Shown piece by piece: positions 1-9,740 of a stretch of 64,000 nt of DNA. Source of the stretch: Balamuthia mandrillaris (Eukaryota; Discosea; Longamoebia; Balamuthiidae); assembly GCA_031835245.1 (NCBI GenBank), contig JAVKOQ010000092.1:98501-162500 (forward strand), given 5' to 3'. The translations under genes and the position numbers were made by a program. The stretch's first letter is position 1. Each line of letters begins with the position of its first letter. The notes under the pieces were generated by a model. That model had not been told where the DNA came from, did not search any database, and saw only the letters and a list, made by a program, of their open reading frames with translations.

Positions 1-474
1 CCCGTTTCTGCTTATCAGTTGTGAGGGTGATGCCCCTTGTTCAAGCAGAGTGTTAAACCATCCATCTTGCAGCACTTGTTGAGAACTATGGTTGTATTTC
101 TTGAGAAGCTCGGTCAGTTGAGTGTCCAGATAAAGCGCTTGGGGTGCGGAGAGTTGGGCTCGGGCTGTGTTGCGACGCTCCATTCGGGTCCACACGTTCT
201 GCCTCAGTTGGTCGAATGCTTGTTGGTGTTGGGCGGCCAATTGTTGTGTGATGAGAGCATTCCATTGCTTGCTGACCAGCTTAACGGCATAGAGGATGTC
301 CGGTGGAAAGAACCAGGAAGAACCGTCGTCGTAGAGCAGGTCCTGCGAGAAGGAGTTTTGGCGCCGAACAGTCTCGAAGCTGGGGTCAAAGCCCTCACGG
401 CCAAAGGAGGAAATACGATGAAAATGGGAGAAAATGAGTTGGAGGAGGTCGCTGTTCCCCAACACTTCATCCAT
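1..474 (-). CDS. F-box protein, N-terminal part (runs off the left edge)
   Basis: An open frame of 158 codons starts with ATG at 474 and is still open at base 1. The first 25 residues and the stretch near residue 70 (VKLVSKQWNALI) look like an F-box: a Leu/Ile-rich start, then a K-x-W turn. F-box proteins bind Skp1 and present substrates to SCF ubiquitin ligases. The rest is helical and Gln-rich, with no repeat domain visible before the edge. The motif TGTCGACA lies 56 bases upstream of the ATG. The F-box is split by an insertion between its N-terminal part and the K-x-W stretch, so a weaker F-box-like fold is possible. No introns are evident in this part. Confidence 0.6.
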   Translation of the reverse strand, partial: MDEVLGNSDLLQLIFSHFHRISSFGREGFDPSFETVRRQNSFSQDLLYDDGSSWFFPPDILYAVKLVSKQWNALITQQLAAQHQQAFDQLRQNVWTRMERRNTARAQLSAPQALYLDTQLTELLKKYNHSSQQVLQDGWFNTLLEQGASPSQLISRNG

Positions 475-529
475 CGTTACACTTGTGCTTCTTGCTGTAA
501 AGCTTTGTTCCTTACTGCTCACGTGTGCA

Positions 530-537
530 TGTCGACA
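530..537. promoter_or_regulatory. TGTCGACA palindrome upstream of the F-box gene
   Basis: This exact 8-bp palindrome recurs in upstream flanks across the window. Here it is 56 bp from the ATG at 474. Its role as a promoter element is inferred from position only. Confidence 0.4.
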
Positions 538-641
538 GACAATTTATTAATAAGGTGGAAAAGGGAGATGGCCAGAGGACACGGAAACGAACTGCACAAT
601 ATTTACGAATGGAAGGAAGAACAAAGCGGCTGCACCCCCAC

Positions 642-2547
642 TCAGCCAAAAGGAGCAACAAAGGAGTTGCCAATAGGAGAATGGATGTCGTTGAAGGAAA
701 ACGCTTCAGTGTGGTACTCTTGTGCGAGACTCTCCATTGAGGAGTTCATCTGCAGTGCTGCATCGGACATATCCGACCAGGAGGAGGCGGTATCACCGCA
801 GTCAAAGGCAGGAGAAGTAAGCAGATCTAACAAAGAAGTTGTAGCACAACAAGATGGATAAGAAGGATCAAGCCCCGTTGATGACAAAAGAGGTGAAGCC
901 ACTCTTGGAGGATAACCAGAAGAAGACGAGAAATGGGCAGCATCAACAGCAAGCAATGCCTCGTTCTCCTTCTCCTCCATCATCGAAGCAAGCGAAGCTA
1001 TAGGTGGAGATGGAAAGAAGGAGCCTTCATGAAAACGAGCATCTTCAGGCAACGCTACTGCAGACCTTGGCGACACTCTCAACGTCTCGAGTCCGTCGCT
1101 GTCCCTTTTGCTCCACTCGATGGCCACGCTCTTTTGCACCGGAGCGGCGTCCTTTAGCTGAACGGAAATGCAGAGGGGTCCATCTGCGTCTGTACTAAAG
1201 TACAGGGTGGTATGAGCGTGAGACAACAACCAGGTGCCATCCTTCGCTGCAAGGGTGACGGGGTTGTGCAGCACCACTTGGCAGTCACGAACGTCCCCTA
1301 GCCGGCTCATCAGTTTGTCAAACCTAGTTTGTTTTTGTCCCATCAGTTGCTCCGGTATGAGAGACTTATAGCAACGGCCTAGGAGTTCATCCTATTTATT
1401 TCAAACTAATTATTTTTCTGAGGAGAAGAGAGACGGGAATGAGGAAGATAACCGAGAGTGGAGGCAAGGATACCTGTGAATAACCGGAGAACCTCAAAAA
1501 TGCAGAGTTAACGGCTACAATACTGCTACCTTGAGCGAGTATCCTGATAAAGGCCCAAGGCTCTGTCAACTGGTCGTCCACAAAACAGTCTAATATGTAT
1601 GCGTTGGGGAGTAAGGGTTTCGAAGAACAGCTGAGCATTCTAACGGTCATCAAGGGAGGAAGCCACAGTTTGATGATGCCATTGTTGTTGTTTTTGTTGT
1701 TGTTGAATAATGCAGAAGAGGGAGGGGGAGAGGAAGAGGAAGAAGAAGAGGAAGAGGAAGAGGAAGAGGAAGAACAAGCAGAAGAACAAGAACAAATGCT
1801 TTCAACATAGAGGCTAGGACCTGCATTCGCGTTACTTATTGATAAGTGTGGCTCTTCTCCGATTTGAATTGTATTTTCACCGTTATAGTGATTGTCTTTG
1901 GTGAGGTATTGGCTCACGCCAGATTGTGTGGTCTTTGAGGTAGATGATGTTTGGTATTGAATTAGGTTATTCTCGTTTTCGCCGCGAAGGAGTGCTCGTC
2001 TCATGCCACATGACATGCAAAAGGCCGCCTCTTGCAGCACAAACTCCGTTCCGCAGCCGTGACAGTAGTGCGCAGGCAGCAGTAGTGCTTCTTCTTGCTC
2101 CAGTATAACCGAAGAAGAAGCCGGCGACGAACAGATGGAAGACGAAGAAGGGAAGAAAGGTGGCGGCTGTGTTAGTTCTTCAGGGAATGGTGAAGCGCTA
2201 CTGGGGCTTGAAGAAGAAGCAAAAGAAGGAGAGGAAGCGGAGTAAAACGGAGAGAAAGCCGAAGCAGAAGCAGAACAGAGAGGAGCCGGTTGAAGCGGAA
2301 AAGTGGAAGATAGTTGCGACTGAGGAGGTGGAGGATGCGGCGGAGAAATGTGTGAGCGTGGTGGATAGCGTTTGGAGGGGCGACCCCGTTTGCGTAATGG
2401 AGGGGCAGGATCGCAACAGAGGTGGGTGCGGTCGAGGTGGCAGCAGCGCCCGCAGGGCCTTCCTTTGTCGCACGCCTGGTGGGCCTCCCTGCACGGCGCA
2501 CATGCCTTGGCGTTACTCTCGCACCCACCATCGCCGCTCCGCTGCAT
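642..2547 (-). CDS. Zn2Cys6-PAS transcription factor (tandem copy 1)
   Basis: Two exons (2547-1474 and 1391-642) give 607 residues. Residues about 16-44 hold six cysteines spaced CX2CX6CX5CX2CX8C with the signature CREAHQACDKGRPCGRC, a fungal-type Zn2Cys6 DNA-binding cluster. A basic AT-hook-like stretch (RKRGRPSKR) follows. Near residue 165 is a second CxxC...CxxC zinc knuckle. After a Ser/Pro-rich linker comes a PAS-like sensor domain containing the sequence NSAFLRFSGYSQ, which the 82-nt intron interrupts. Binding to DNA is expected from the family; the ligand of the PAS-like region is unknown. Domain order and intron position match the gene at 2921-4918, so the two are tandem paralogues. 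A CCAAT-type box and a large inverted repeat lie upstream. Confidence 0.82.
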
Positions 2548-2820
2548 TTCGTTCGTGTTTGCCTTTTTGCTGTGTTGTTACGAAAAAGAAAAAAGAAGCA
2601 TTGGGTTTGCTACTTTATTTCGTATTGATTTTCGTGCAGTTCACTTCACTTCCCTGCGCGCTGGCTTTCCTTCTTTCGTTGTATGTTTAATGAAACGACA
2701 GCAGGGAGACCGGTACCCATTGGTCCGCTACCCCTCTTTTTGCTTCGATTTCCGCACGTTTTTTAGGCAACGGGCTATTAAATTGGAATCATTCCTACTG
2801 GTGCGGTCATTTAAACACAT

Positions 2821-2860
2821 ATTAGGCTATTATAATTATGTCTAATTATAATAGCCTAAT
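2821..2860. repeat. Perfect 18-bp inverted repeat with 4-nt loop
   Basis: The left arm (2821-2838) is exactly complementary to the right arm (2843-2860), around the spacer TGTC. It lies between the start of the copy 1 transcription factor gene and the stop of copy 2. The arms are AT-rich in the middle and end in AGGCTAT/ATAGCCT. It could extrude as a cruciform, serve as a dimeric operator for the neighbouring regulators, or end transcription of copy 2. A CCAAT-type box follows directly (2866-2872). Confidence 0.9.
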
Positions 2861-2888
2861 TCATTGACCAATCGGTACATTGCAAATA

Positions 2889-2896
2889 TGTCGACA
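2889..2896. promoter_or_regulatory. TGTCGACA palindrome between the two Zn2Cys6 genes
   Basis: An exact copy of the recurrent palindrome, 342 bp upstream of the copy 1 ATG and 25 bp past the copy 2 stop. Function is inferred from recurrence. Confidence 0.4.
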
Positions 2897-2920
2897 TTAT
2901 TCACCTTTTTTTACTTGTGA

Positions 2921-4918
2921 TCACAGAGGGTAAGAGAAGGAGTTACGTCTGGTGTTTGTGGGAGAGGGCTCGCATAGCGATTCATCCAGAAGCGAAAACC
3001 GATCCACAGAGGAAGAAGCTGAGGAAGAGGAAGGAGAGACGTGCGATGATCCATCCGACCAACAAGAAGAGCCTCCACCGTCAAATGCCGGGGAAGTAAG
3101 CAGATCCAAATACGTTGTGGAGGAAAAATCAACCGTTGAGAAGAAGGAAGGAGAAGTAGGATGCTGCATAGCAGAAGAAGAATAGGGTTGGATGGCAGAA
3201 GAATGTACAGTATTAACATCAACAGGCGCTCCCTCCTTCATGACAAGGGAGGACAGTGGGGCTGCTGGGAAGAAGGTACCCTCGTGGAAACGAACGTCTT
3301 TGGGCAAGGCCACGGCGGTTTGAGGGGCAACCTTCCAAGACTCGATGCTCGCGTGTTTGGCCCACTCCACAGCAACTCCTCTTTGCACCGGGACGGCACT
3401 CTTCATTTGGACAGCGATGCACATGAGCCCTCCATCAGGGCCATAGTAGCACCGGCATAGGGAATGCGACATCAACCAGGTGCCATCCTTTGTGGTCATG
3501 GGACACGTGTCGTGGGACAGAACCTGACAGTTGCTCACCACTCCCAGTTGGGTCATCATCCTCTCGTACATTAGTTCCATGATTTCGAAGAGCTCTTCAG
3601 GAACGAGAAGGCGGAAGCAGCGACCCAATAACTCATTCTTGTAATGTGAAGTAGTCAGAAAAGAGGAAGAACAGAGAGAGGAGGAAAAAAGAAGAAAAGG
3701 GTGAAACAGAACAACGATCAAAAAAGGAGTGGAATATGACGAAGGGAACAATACCTGTGAATAACCGTACGTCTTCAAAAAGGCTGAGTTAACAGCCACA
3801 ATGCTGCCTCCTTCGGCGTCAAGGGCAAAGGGTCGCATCAGCGCCCACGGTTCTGTCAGCTCGTTATCCACATAACATTCCAAGAGATGTGCTTTGGAGA
3901 AATAGGGTATCGAGGCTATACTGGGTTTTCTGGTGTTGGCTGCCATTGGAGGAAGCCACAGTTTGAACGTTCCATTTTTGGATGAGGTAGGAGACGGCGA
4001 TGATGAAGAAATGGTAGTGAAAGGATGATCAAAGATGTCTAATTCAGAACTCGTGAATGACAACGGAGAGGAGGAAAAGCAAGGGCTCGAGGAGGAAGGA
4101 GAAGAAGAGGAAGGAGAACTTGTGGTCGGTTGCGATGGTGGCGAATCCTCTGACTCTGCTCCCTTCACATGCTTACTATTATTTACATTGTTGTGGTTGT
4201 TGTTGTAGCTTTGTGTCGATGCTGCTGTTGCTGTTGTTACAGCGTCGTGCTTTCTCTTCTTTGTAGGGCTTCCATTGGGGTCATTCGCGCTGCCATAACG
4301 ATGGAAGAGAGCTCGCTTCAAGCCACATGACATGCAAAACACGGCCTCCTGCAGCACAAATTCCACCCCGCAGCGGTGACAAAATTGAGCAGGCAGCAGT
4401 TGTGCTGGTGATGCTTCTTCCGTCTCCTCACTCACAAATTCCGGTGAAGAAGAAGGAGAAGAGAAGAGGCGTTGCTGTCGTGTCTGGTCTTCAACCAAAG
4501 AAAAAGAAGGCGGAACAAACGAAGAGGAAGGAACGTTAGGAAAGGGTGTGGAAGAAGCTTGTGTGCGTTGGGCGGAAGCGAAGGAAGAAGGAGGGGGAGC
4601 ATAGTGAGGAATAGCAGGAGAAGAGTGAGCGAAAGGAATGCCAGTTGTTGGAAAGAGATGAGCATGAGGACGTGGAGGAGGAAAAATGCGAGCATGCAGT
4701 GGTGGAGGCGTATACTTTCCAGAAGGAGAAGTGTTGCTGTCTTGGTTTTTGGGTTTGGGAGGTCGCCCTCGTTTGCGCAACGGCGGAAGAGGGTCACGGC
4801 AGAGGTGAGTGCGGTCGAGGTGGCGGCAGCGCCCGCAAGGCCTTCCTTTGTCGCACGCCTGGTGGGCCTCCCTGCACGGCGCACATGCTTTGTGCTCTTG
4901 CTTTTTGTTCTCGTTCAT
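2921..4918 (-). CDS. Zn2Cys6-PAS transcription factor (tandem copy 2)
   Basis: Two exons (4918-3755 and 3637-2921) give 626 residues. The 117-nt intron is a multiple of three without a stop, so an unspliced reading frame also runs through; the junction was placed by alignment to copy 1. Residues about 11-40 carry the Zn2Cys6 cluster (CDKGRPCGRCRHLDRTHLC), followed by RKRGRPPK, a second CxxC...CxxC knuckle near residue 190, and a PAS-like domain (NSAFLKTYGYSQ, then NELLGRCFRLLVPEEL). The C-terminal third is Ser-rich. Ser and Asn runs in the linker differ from copy 1, while the two zinc motifs and the PAS region are conserved. Selection therefore seems to act on the DNA-binding and sensor parts. 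Role: sequence-specific transcription regulator, target unknown. Confidence 0.84.
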   Translation of the reverse strand: MNENKKQEHKACAPCREAHQACDKGRPCGRCRHLDRTHLCRDPLPPLRKRGRPPKPKNQDSNTSPSGKYTPPPLHARIFPPPRPHAHLFPTTGIPFAHSSPAIPHYAPPPSSFASAQRTQASSTPFPNVPSSSFVPPSFSLVEDQTRQQRLFSSPSSSPEFVSEETEEASPAQLLPAQFCHRCGVEFVLQEAVFCMSCGLKRALFHRYGSANDPNGSPTKKRKHDAVTTATAASTQSYNNNHNNVNNSKHVKGAESEDSPPSQPTTSSPSSSSPSSSSPCFSSSPLSFTSSELDIFDHPFTTISSSSPSPTSSKNGTFKLWLPPMAANTRKPSIASIPYFSKAHLLECYVDNELTEPWALMRPFALDAEGGSIVAVNSAFLKTYGYSQVLFPSSYSTPFLIVVLFHPFLLFSSSLCSSSFLTTSHYKNELLGRCFRLLVPEELFEIMELMYERMMTQLGVVSNCQVLSHDTCPMTTKDGTWLMSHSLCRCYYGPDGGLMCIAVQMKSAVPVQRGVAVEWAKHASIESWKVAPQTAVALPKDVRFHEGTFFPAAPLSSLVMKEGAPVDVNTVHSSAIQPYSSSAMQHPTSPSFFSTVDFSSTTYLDLLTSPAFDGGGSSCWSDGSSHVSPSSSSASSSVDRFSLLDESLCEPSPTNTRRNSFSYPL

Positions 4919-5375
4919 CTCTCTTTTGTTTATATTTCTCAGTTGATGTATTCTAGGCTTCTCAGTCAGTCTTGCGTATGAATTGTCCTCTTACGTCGTC
5001 GTTTCTCTCTTTACAGCGCTTGGAGCGTAGCACAGCGGCTAGCAGCAGTAGGAGACGTTTGTCTGCAGGTCGGCGCGTTGAAAGAAACATTTGGGTTTGG
5101 TGTGCATTTCCTTGTCCTTCCTTTTCCGTACGGATTAATTTCCACTCATCGGAACATTTTCGATTGGTGCACGCTCATGAAATTCGATGGAATCCGCATC
5201 GGACATTATTTTGAACCAATCGCCTGCTTTCTTTTGCATAAATGTCCGACGTCCTCCACGCACAGGATAAAGACGCCCGTTGGGCCATGTCAGTTTAGAA
5301 GCATGTTTATACCTGCACTACCATCACCATCATCTCCATTTTTAAAAAAAAAACCTCATCTGGTCCTGTGTTTTT
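4919..5375. other. Intergenic region upstream of Zn2Cys6 copy 2
   Basis: No supported gene. It holds the presumed promoter of the leftward factor gene, including a CCAAT sequence near 5216, and the 3' flank of the leftward hydratase gene. Confidence 0.5.
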
Positions 5376-6128
5376 TCAGAAATAGAATCGGCCGATGCTC
5401 TCTGCCACACAGGCGGGCTTGTCGTGGCCCTCCCGCTCAAAGGTCCAGAGGGTGACCGTCTGCACGCCGCCCGGCACGTCCGTGATTTCCTGCAGGGTGG
5501 TGCGCAGGCGGACGTTGCTGCCAGCCGGCACGGGGGAGATGAAGCGCACCTTGTTGAGGCCGTAGTTGACCGCCATCTTGGCGCCCTTTATCTTGGGGTT
5601 GGCTTCGCCTGCCAACACTGGCCCCAAAGAGAGCGTGAGGAAGCCATGAGCTACCGGTCTAAAAGAAGAAGAGAAGAGAGAGGAAAGAAGAAAAAGGTTA
5701 AGATATCTTTTTGGCAACCAAAATGAAAAATGAAAGAAAGGAAGAAAAAAAGACCCTTTGAATGGGGACTCCTTCTTGGCTCGCTCTACGTCCACATGGA
5801 TCCATTGCCTGTCTTCTGTGCACTCCTACAAAACGTATTTTTTGTTTTGTTTGATATGAGTGAGTGAATATTTTGTTGTGGAAAAAAAAAAAGAGCATAG
5901 ACACACCGCAAAAGCATTGATTCTGTCTTGAGCTACTTGGTGCCAGCTGCTCACGCCCAACTCTTTGCCGACCATGCCACGAAGCTCGCTCAGGTCGATC
6001 TCTCTTTTGGCCGCGCCTGCAGTGGCATTGGTGCCCACTACCGAGCTATCCTCGCGAGGAAGCGAGCTTCGCAAGTGTGCTTCCAGGCGGGCCAACCTCC
6101 TTCCGGCCACAACTGCTTTGGACTCCAT
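5376..6128 (-). CDS. MaoC-like (R)-specific enoyl-CoA hydratase
   Basis: Three exons (6128-5907, 5825-5755, 5658-5376). After a basic N-terminal tail, the product reads SWHQVAQDRINAFAECTED, then RQWIHVDVERAKKESPFKG and PVAHGFLTLSL. This is the hot-dog fold signature of the NodN/MaoC hydratase group, including the hydratase Asp and His (D-x-x-W-I-H) and the AHGF loop. Such enzymes add water to trans-2-enoyl-CoA with R stereochemistry in fatty acid metabolism, often in peroxisomes or mitochondria. The 96-nt second intron lacks stops and is in frame; it was removed because family members join KG directly to PVAHGF. The gene is head to head with the OB-fold/Nudix gene, ATGs 87 bp apart, with TGTCGACA between. 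Confidence 0.85.
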
Positions 6129-6161
6129 TTTCTTTTCTTTTCTTTTCTTTTTTATCTTTGT

Positions 6162-6169
6162 TGTCGACA
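6162..6169. promoter_or_regulatory. TGTCGACA palindrome in a divergent promoter
   Basis: The motif lies in the 87-bp gap between the hydratase ATG (6128, minus) and the OB/Nudix ATG (6216, plus), so it may serve both genes. Two CGATAA words flank the same gap. Confidence 0.45.
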
Positions 6170-6215
6170 TTTTTTCGATAAATGGACTAAAAAAGTACAA
6201 TTTTGGCGATAAACA

Positions 6216-7196
6216 ATGATATTAGTTGCTATAGTGCCAATTATGTCCAAACATACTAACAAAAAGATGGAAAGAACTGAAGAGTGTCGGAGGGTCGAAA
6301 CGCTGCTCCCGATGGAGACTTGCACCATATTGGGCCGCGTTATTGCTATGAAAAAACCTGAACAGAGCACAACCACTACGACTATGTGCCTCACCGTTTG
6401 TGATGACTCTGGCGCTATTGACGTGGTGGTAGACACTGGCAACAGAAAAGAAAAGCTGGAGGACCAAGCTTCTGTCGGGGACGTGGTGAACGTCAAAGGC
6501 ACTGTAAAGTGGCTTCCTTTCCATTGCCTCCAAGTGGAAGTACGACCACCAAGCGCTCTTTTGAGAGTAACATATTTACATTTTTCTTAGGCAGAAACAG
6601 TAACATTGGTTGAACGCGGACCAACAACAGTAAACGAGAGCAAGGGCTTGAGCATCAACAATAACGACGAAGACACTCTGCTTCATCACCTCTCTACGGT
6701 CATTCGAGCATTTGGCGTCATCGCCTTTATCCCGACAACTTCAACAAAATCCGCCTATAGTGTAATGCTGGTCAAGCTGCATCGCAACGAATGGGGCTTT
6801 CCAAAAGGTCATTTAGATGATGGGGAGACGGCTCAGACGTGCGCACTTCGTGAGTTTGAAGAGGAAACAGGTGTTCCCAGGGAGTTTCTGCAACTTATAC
6901 ACAACCACGACAAGCAGAAAGAGACAACCGGAATAGGTTTTGAGGACATGTACCATTCGAGGTATCGTTTCAAGTTTGGGACGAAGATGATAGAGAAGCA
7001 AACCGCGTTTTGTGTGGCCCGTGTTTTGAAGGAGCGCGTGGAGGAAGTGCCGGTTCGCATTCAGGCGGAGGAGATAGCAGAGTTTCGATGGGCCACCTAT
7101 GAGGAAGCATTGGAGTGCTTGACGTTCGAGGGAAGTCGGGCGTGCTTGCGTTTGGCTCATAGGGATATCATGAATCATCTGCAAAAACGTGGTTGA
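6216..7196 (+). CDS. OB-fold domain fused to a Nudix hydrolase (Ap4A hydrolase type)
   Basis: Both parts are in the same frame, separated by one stop inside a short intron. The N-terminal part (residues about 25-105: ILGRVIA, LTVCDDSGAIDVVV, VGDVVNVKGTVKWL) looks like a nucleic-acid-binding OB-fold. The C-terminal part is a complete Nudix domain with box GHLDDGETAQTCALREFEEE followed by TGV, matching GX5EX7REUXEEXGU, close to bis(5'-nucleosyl)-tetraphosphatases. The intron ends at 6590 (TTCTTAG). The donor could be 6534 (57 nt), 6540 (51 nt) or 6567 (24 nt). The longest is preferred because other introns here are at least 56 nt and it gives LQ|AETVTLVE, a natural last OB strand. ATG at 6216 is the first; later in-frame ATGs are possible. 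Confidence 0.75.
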
Positions 7197-7412
7197 AAAA
7201 CAAAAAACCTATCGATAATATTTTGAGATAATTGTTGAAAATTTGAATGAAAATATGATACCAAAAGCCTCGAAATTCGCGCGAACAGCTGTTCCGATTT
7301 CCCCGATGTATTTCCCCGACGCAATTCCCCGCAGCCTCCGCAACGTACCTTTTGTGTGCTGCTTGCTTTTGTTTTGCTTTCTTCTTCTTTCCCCAACGAA
7401 ACACTAACGACA

Positions 7413-7934
7413 ATGAAAGTGACTATAGAGTATTGGTAGCGTCTCTCTTTCTCTCCCTCTCTCTCCCTCTCTCTCCCTCTCTCTCCCTCTTCAATGCCTC
7501 TCACCTCCTTTCTCTTGTTGCTTTCCCATGATGACACGTCCCTCTTATTTCCTACACAAAGTACTTCCTGAGGATACTATTCCTACTTCGAAGAGGCACG
7601 CAAGGCCATCTCCAAGAAATGGCCTTCTGCTGAGGTTTGTTCTTTGTTTTTTTTTTCACTTCTTCCTTCCTCTCCGTTTCTGTTTGGTTTTTCTCCTTCA
7701 AGTTTTTTATTGATTACTTTTTTCACAAAAAACAATTAGATCGAAGGAAATCCGAAGCGTCCTCGCAGGGGGGCCTTCGAGATAACCGTGGACGACGCTT
7801 TGGTCTTCTCCAAGCTGACCTCCAAGCGTTTCCCCAATGAAGGAGAGCTCGTCAACAACATCCAGACCCTGTTGGAAACGGGCAAGGCTCCCACCTTGGA
7901 AGTTGGCGAGGACAGCTTTTGCACTCTCTTCTAA
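7413..7934 (+). CDS. SELENOW: Selenoprotein W (Sec encoded by in-frame TGA)
   Basis: Three exons (7413-7435, 7562-7634, 7740-7934) give 96 residues. The sequence begins MKVTIEYCTSUGYYSYFEEA, where U is the TGA at 7569-7571. C-T-S-U matches the CxxU redox motif of SelW/Rdx proteins, and the first intron splits the Cys codon. The rest (NPKRPRRGAFEITVDD, LVFSKL) follows the thioredoxin-like SelW fold. SelW is a small cytosolic redox protein. The length fits the family (about 87-100). A SECIS-like hairpin lies about 80 nt after the stop, as selenocysteine insertion requires. Conventional ORF calling would miss this gene because TGA would be read as stop. Intron 1 contains CTCTCCC repeats. Confidence 0.85.
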
Positions 7935-8004
7935 CGACGGAAGAATGCAAAGCAGACAAAGTTTAAAAAAAAAAGAAGATGAGTGAGGAGAAAAAAAAAA
8001 AGAT

Positions 8005-8075
8005 GGGACCATGAAGCGCTCTTCTCAAATCTTTTTCCTGTTCAGGCAAAGGAAGGAAGAGTGCTGAGCTGTTAA
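8005..8075 (+). promoter_or_regulatory. Candidate SECIS element in the SelW 3' UTR
   Basis: ATGA at 8011-8014 and TGA at 8065-8067 are placed as the non-Watson-Crick quartet. Above them AGCGCTCTTC (8015-8024) pairs with GAAGAGTGCT (8056-8065), with one G-U. The apical part has an AAA run (8027-8029) and a small CCTG/CAGG stem, as in form II SECIS elements. Pairing below the quartet is weaker. Found by eye. Confidence 0.7.
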
Positions 8076-8357
8076 CAACCTTCAAAAAAAAGGCACTTGC
8101 TGGTCTTTTCTTTTTGTTTTTGTGGGTTTCACTATTTGAACCATTTCTTTTTCTTTTTCTTTCATTCTCCTCTTATTTTTTGAACTTCTTTGCTTCACAG
8201 TAAAAACCTTTTTCTTCTCTCATGAAGAGATCATCATTATTTACAAGAGAGAGAGAGAGAGAGAGAGAGAAGGAAAGGGGGAACCTCCAAAGTTTCTCTC
8301 TTTCGCTTGGCGTTGCTCTGCCAAAAGCATTCTTTGTTTCCTCCTTCCGTGCATGCA

Positions 8358-9683
8358 TCATGAGGAAGAAGCTGAAGATTCACGCAACACCGCAGAGGCG
8401 TAGCTCACCGAAGAATCCTGTTTTGTCTTGCATCGGCTAGACTGTGCGTACCTCACAAAAGATAGATCAAACTTTACAGAACAACTTTTAAGAGCCTGTT
8501 TTGAAAAAATAATGAGTTCATAAACTTAAAAAAAAAGCTCAGAAAAGAAAAGGTGTTTACATTGAGAAAGACGCCGATGGGATGACGGCCACAAATGGTG
8601 TTTTTGTATTGGTTGCGATAGGCATGGAAGGCCTGCACGTCTTGTGTCTCGATGATCCTCATGCCTTCCTTGTCCAACCATTCGATGCATTCATCGATAT
8701 CTCCTTTGGAAGCATCGTAAAAAGTATAAGAAAACCTATCAGTTTTTTAAAGGTTATGTTAGAAGAGTAAAGCAAGCAGAAAGAAGAAAAAGAGGAGAAC
8801 TAACCTTTTACCCCAATGACAAAAGTCGCTGGAGATCACGAAAAAGTTTTCCGGGTGGGCCAAGTAAGGCGCCATGATGCGACCAAACTCAGCTTCGGCC
8901 TTGTTGCTCAATGAGCCCACCATTACTGGCACTACTTTAATATCGCAGCTTTTGTTTTTAGCGTCAGAAGAAGGTAGAAAGAAATAACGGACTAAGAAGA
9001 GAAGACGGCAGAATGCAGAAGAAAGAGGAATGAAAAACGATGAGAGGGTACCCTTGAAAAACTTTGCGGATATAAGGAAGTTGCATTTCGATGCTATGTT
9101 CATCCTCGTCCTCCTCTTTGCCCATGTAGCTAAAAGAACCAGTTTGGTGGAGCTCTTCTATCACTGTTATTTTCAAAGAAGTGTTAGAAAAAGAGGAAAG
9201 GAGAATACAGAAGGAGCAGGAAGACTCAATTCTCAATATCTCGGAGGGAGGAAAAAGAGAAGAGAGGAGAGAAGAGAGAAGAGATAACAAGAACAACGAG
9301 CATCAGAACATGAACAAGAAGAACAAGAAGAACTCAAAGTTAAAGACAACCTTGGAGGTCAAGAGGGAGGTCTCCAATTGGAGTGGCGTAATGCGTTTGT
9401 TGGGAGAGCGCGCAATCCTGCAAGTACACATGGTGAGATGGTCCCAGGATAAATACTCGTTTGCTGTGTTGTTTAAACAGTCAAAAAGAATAGAAATGTT
9501 CAACAAAAGTGTTTTCCAAAAAAATAAAATAAAACAAAAGAAAGAACTGCATACATGCTCTTTGGATCAATGTTTCCAAAGGCAAAAGCAGCAGTGGGTC
9601 CAGAGTAGGAGTAACCCGCATGCCTACAGATTCATCATTTTTTAAAGGTTAGCTAGCTCCTCGTTCTTCTCTCTCTCTCTCTC

Positions 9684-9740
<57 letters not shown>

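Noticed and set aside
37-861. Long plus-strand frame of 274 residues
   Set aside because: It lies antisense to the F-box gene and the end of a Zn2Cys6 gene, has no recognisable domain and disappears once those genes are read on the minus strand.
1392-1473. Second U12 intron suspected because the donor reads GTATCCTTG
   Set aside because: No U12 branch-point consensus precedes the AG, and the paralogous intron at the same site has the ordinary donor GTATTG. It fits a normal U2 intron.
6567-6590. A 24-nt intron
   Set aside because: It is possible by frame, but all other introns here are at least 56 nt. Longer donors at 6534 or 6540 also keep frame and give a better OB-fold end.
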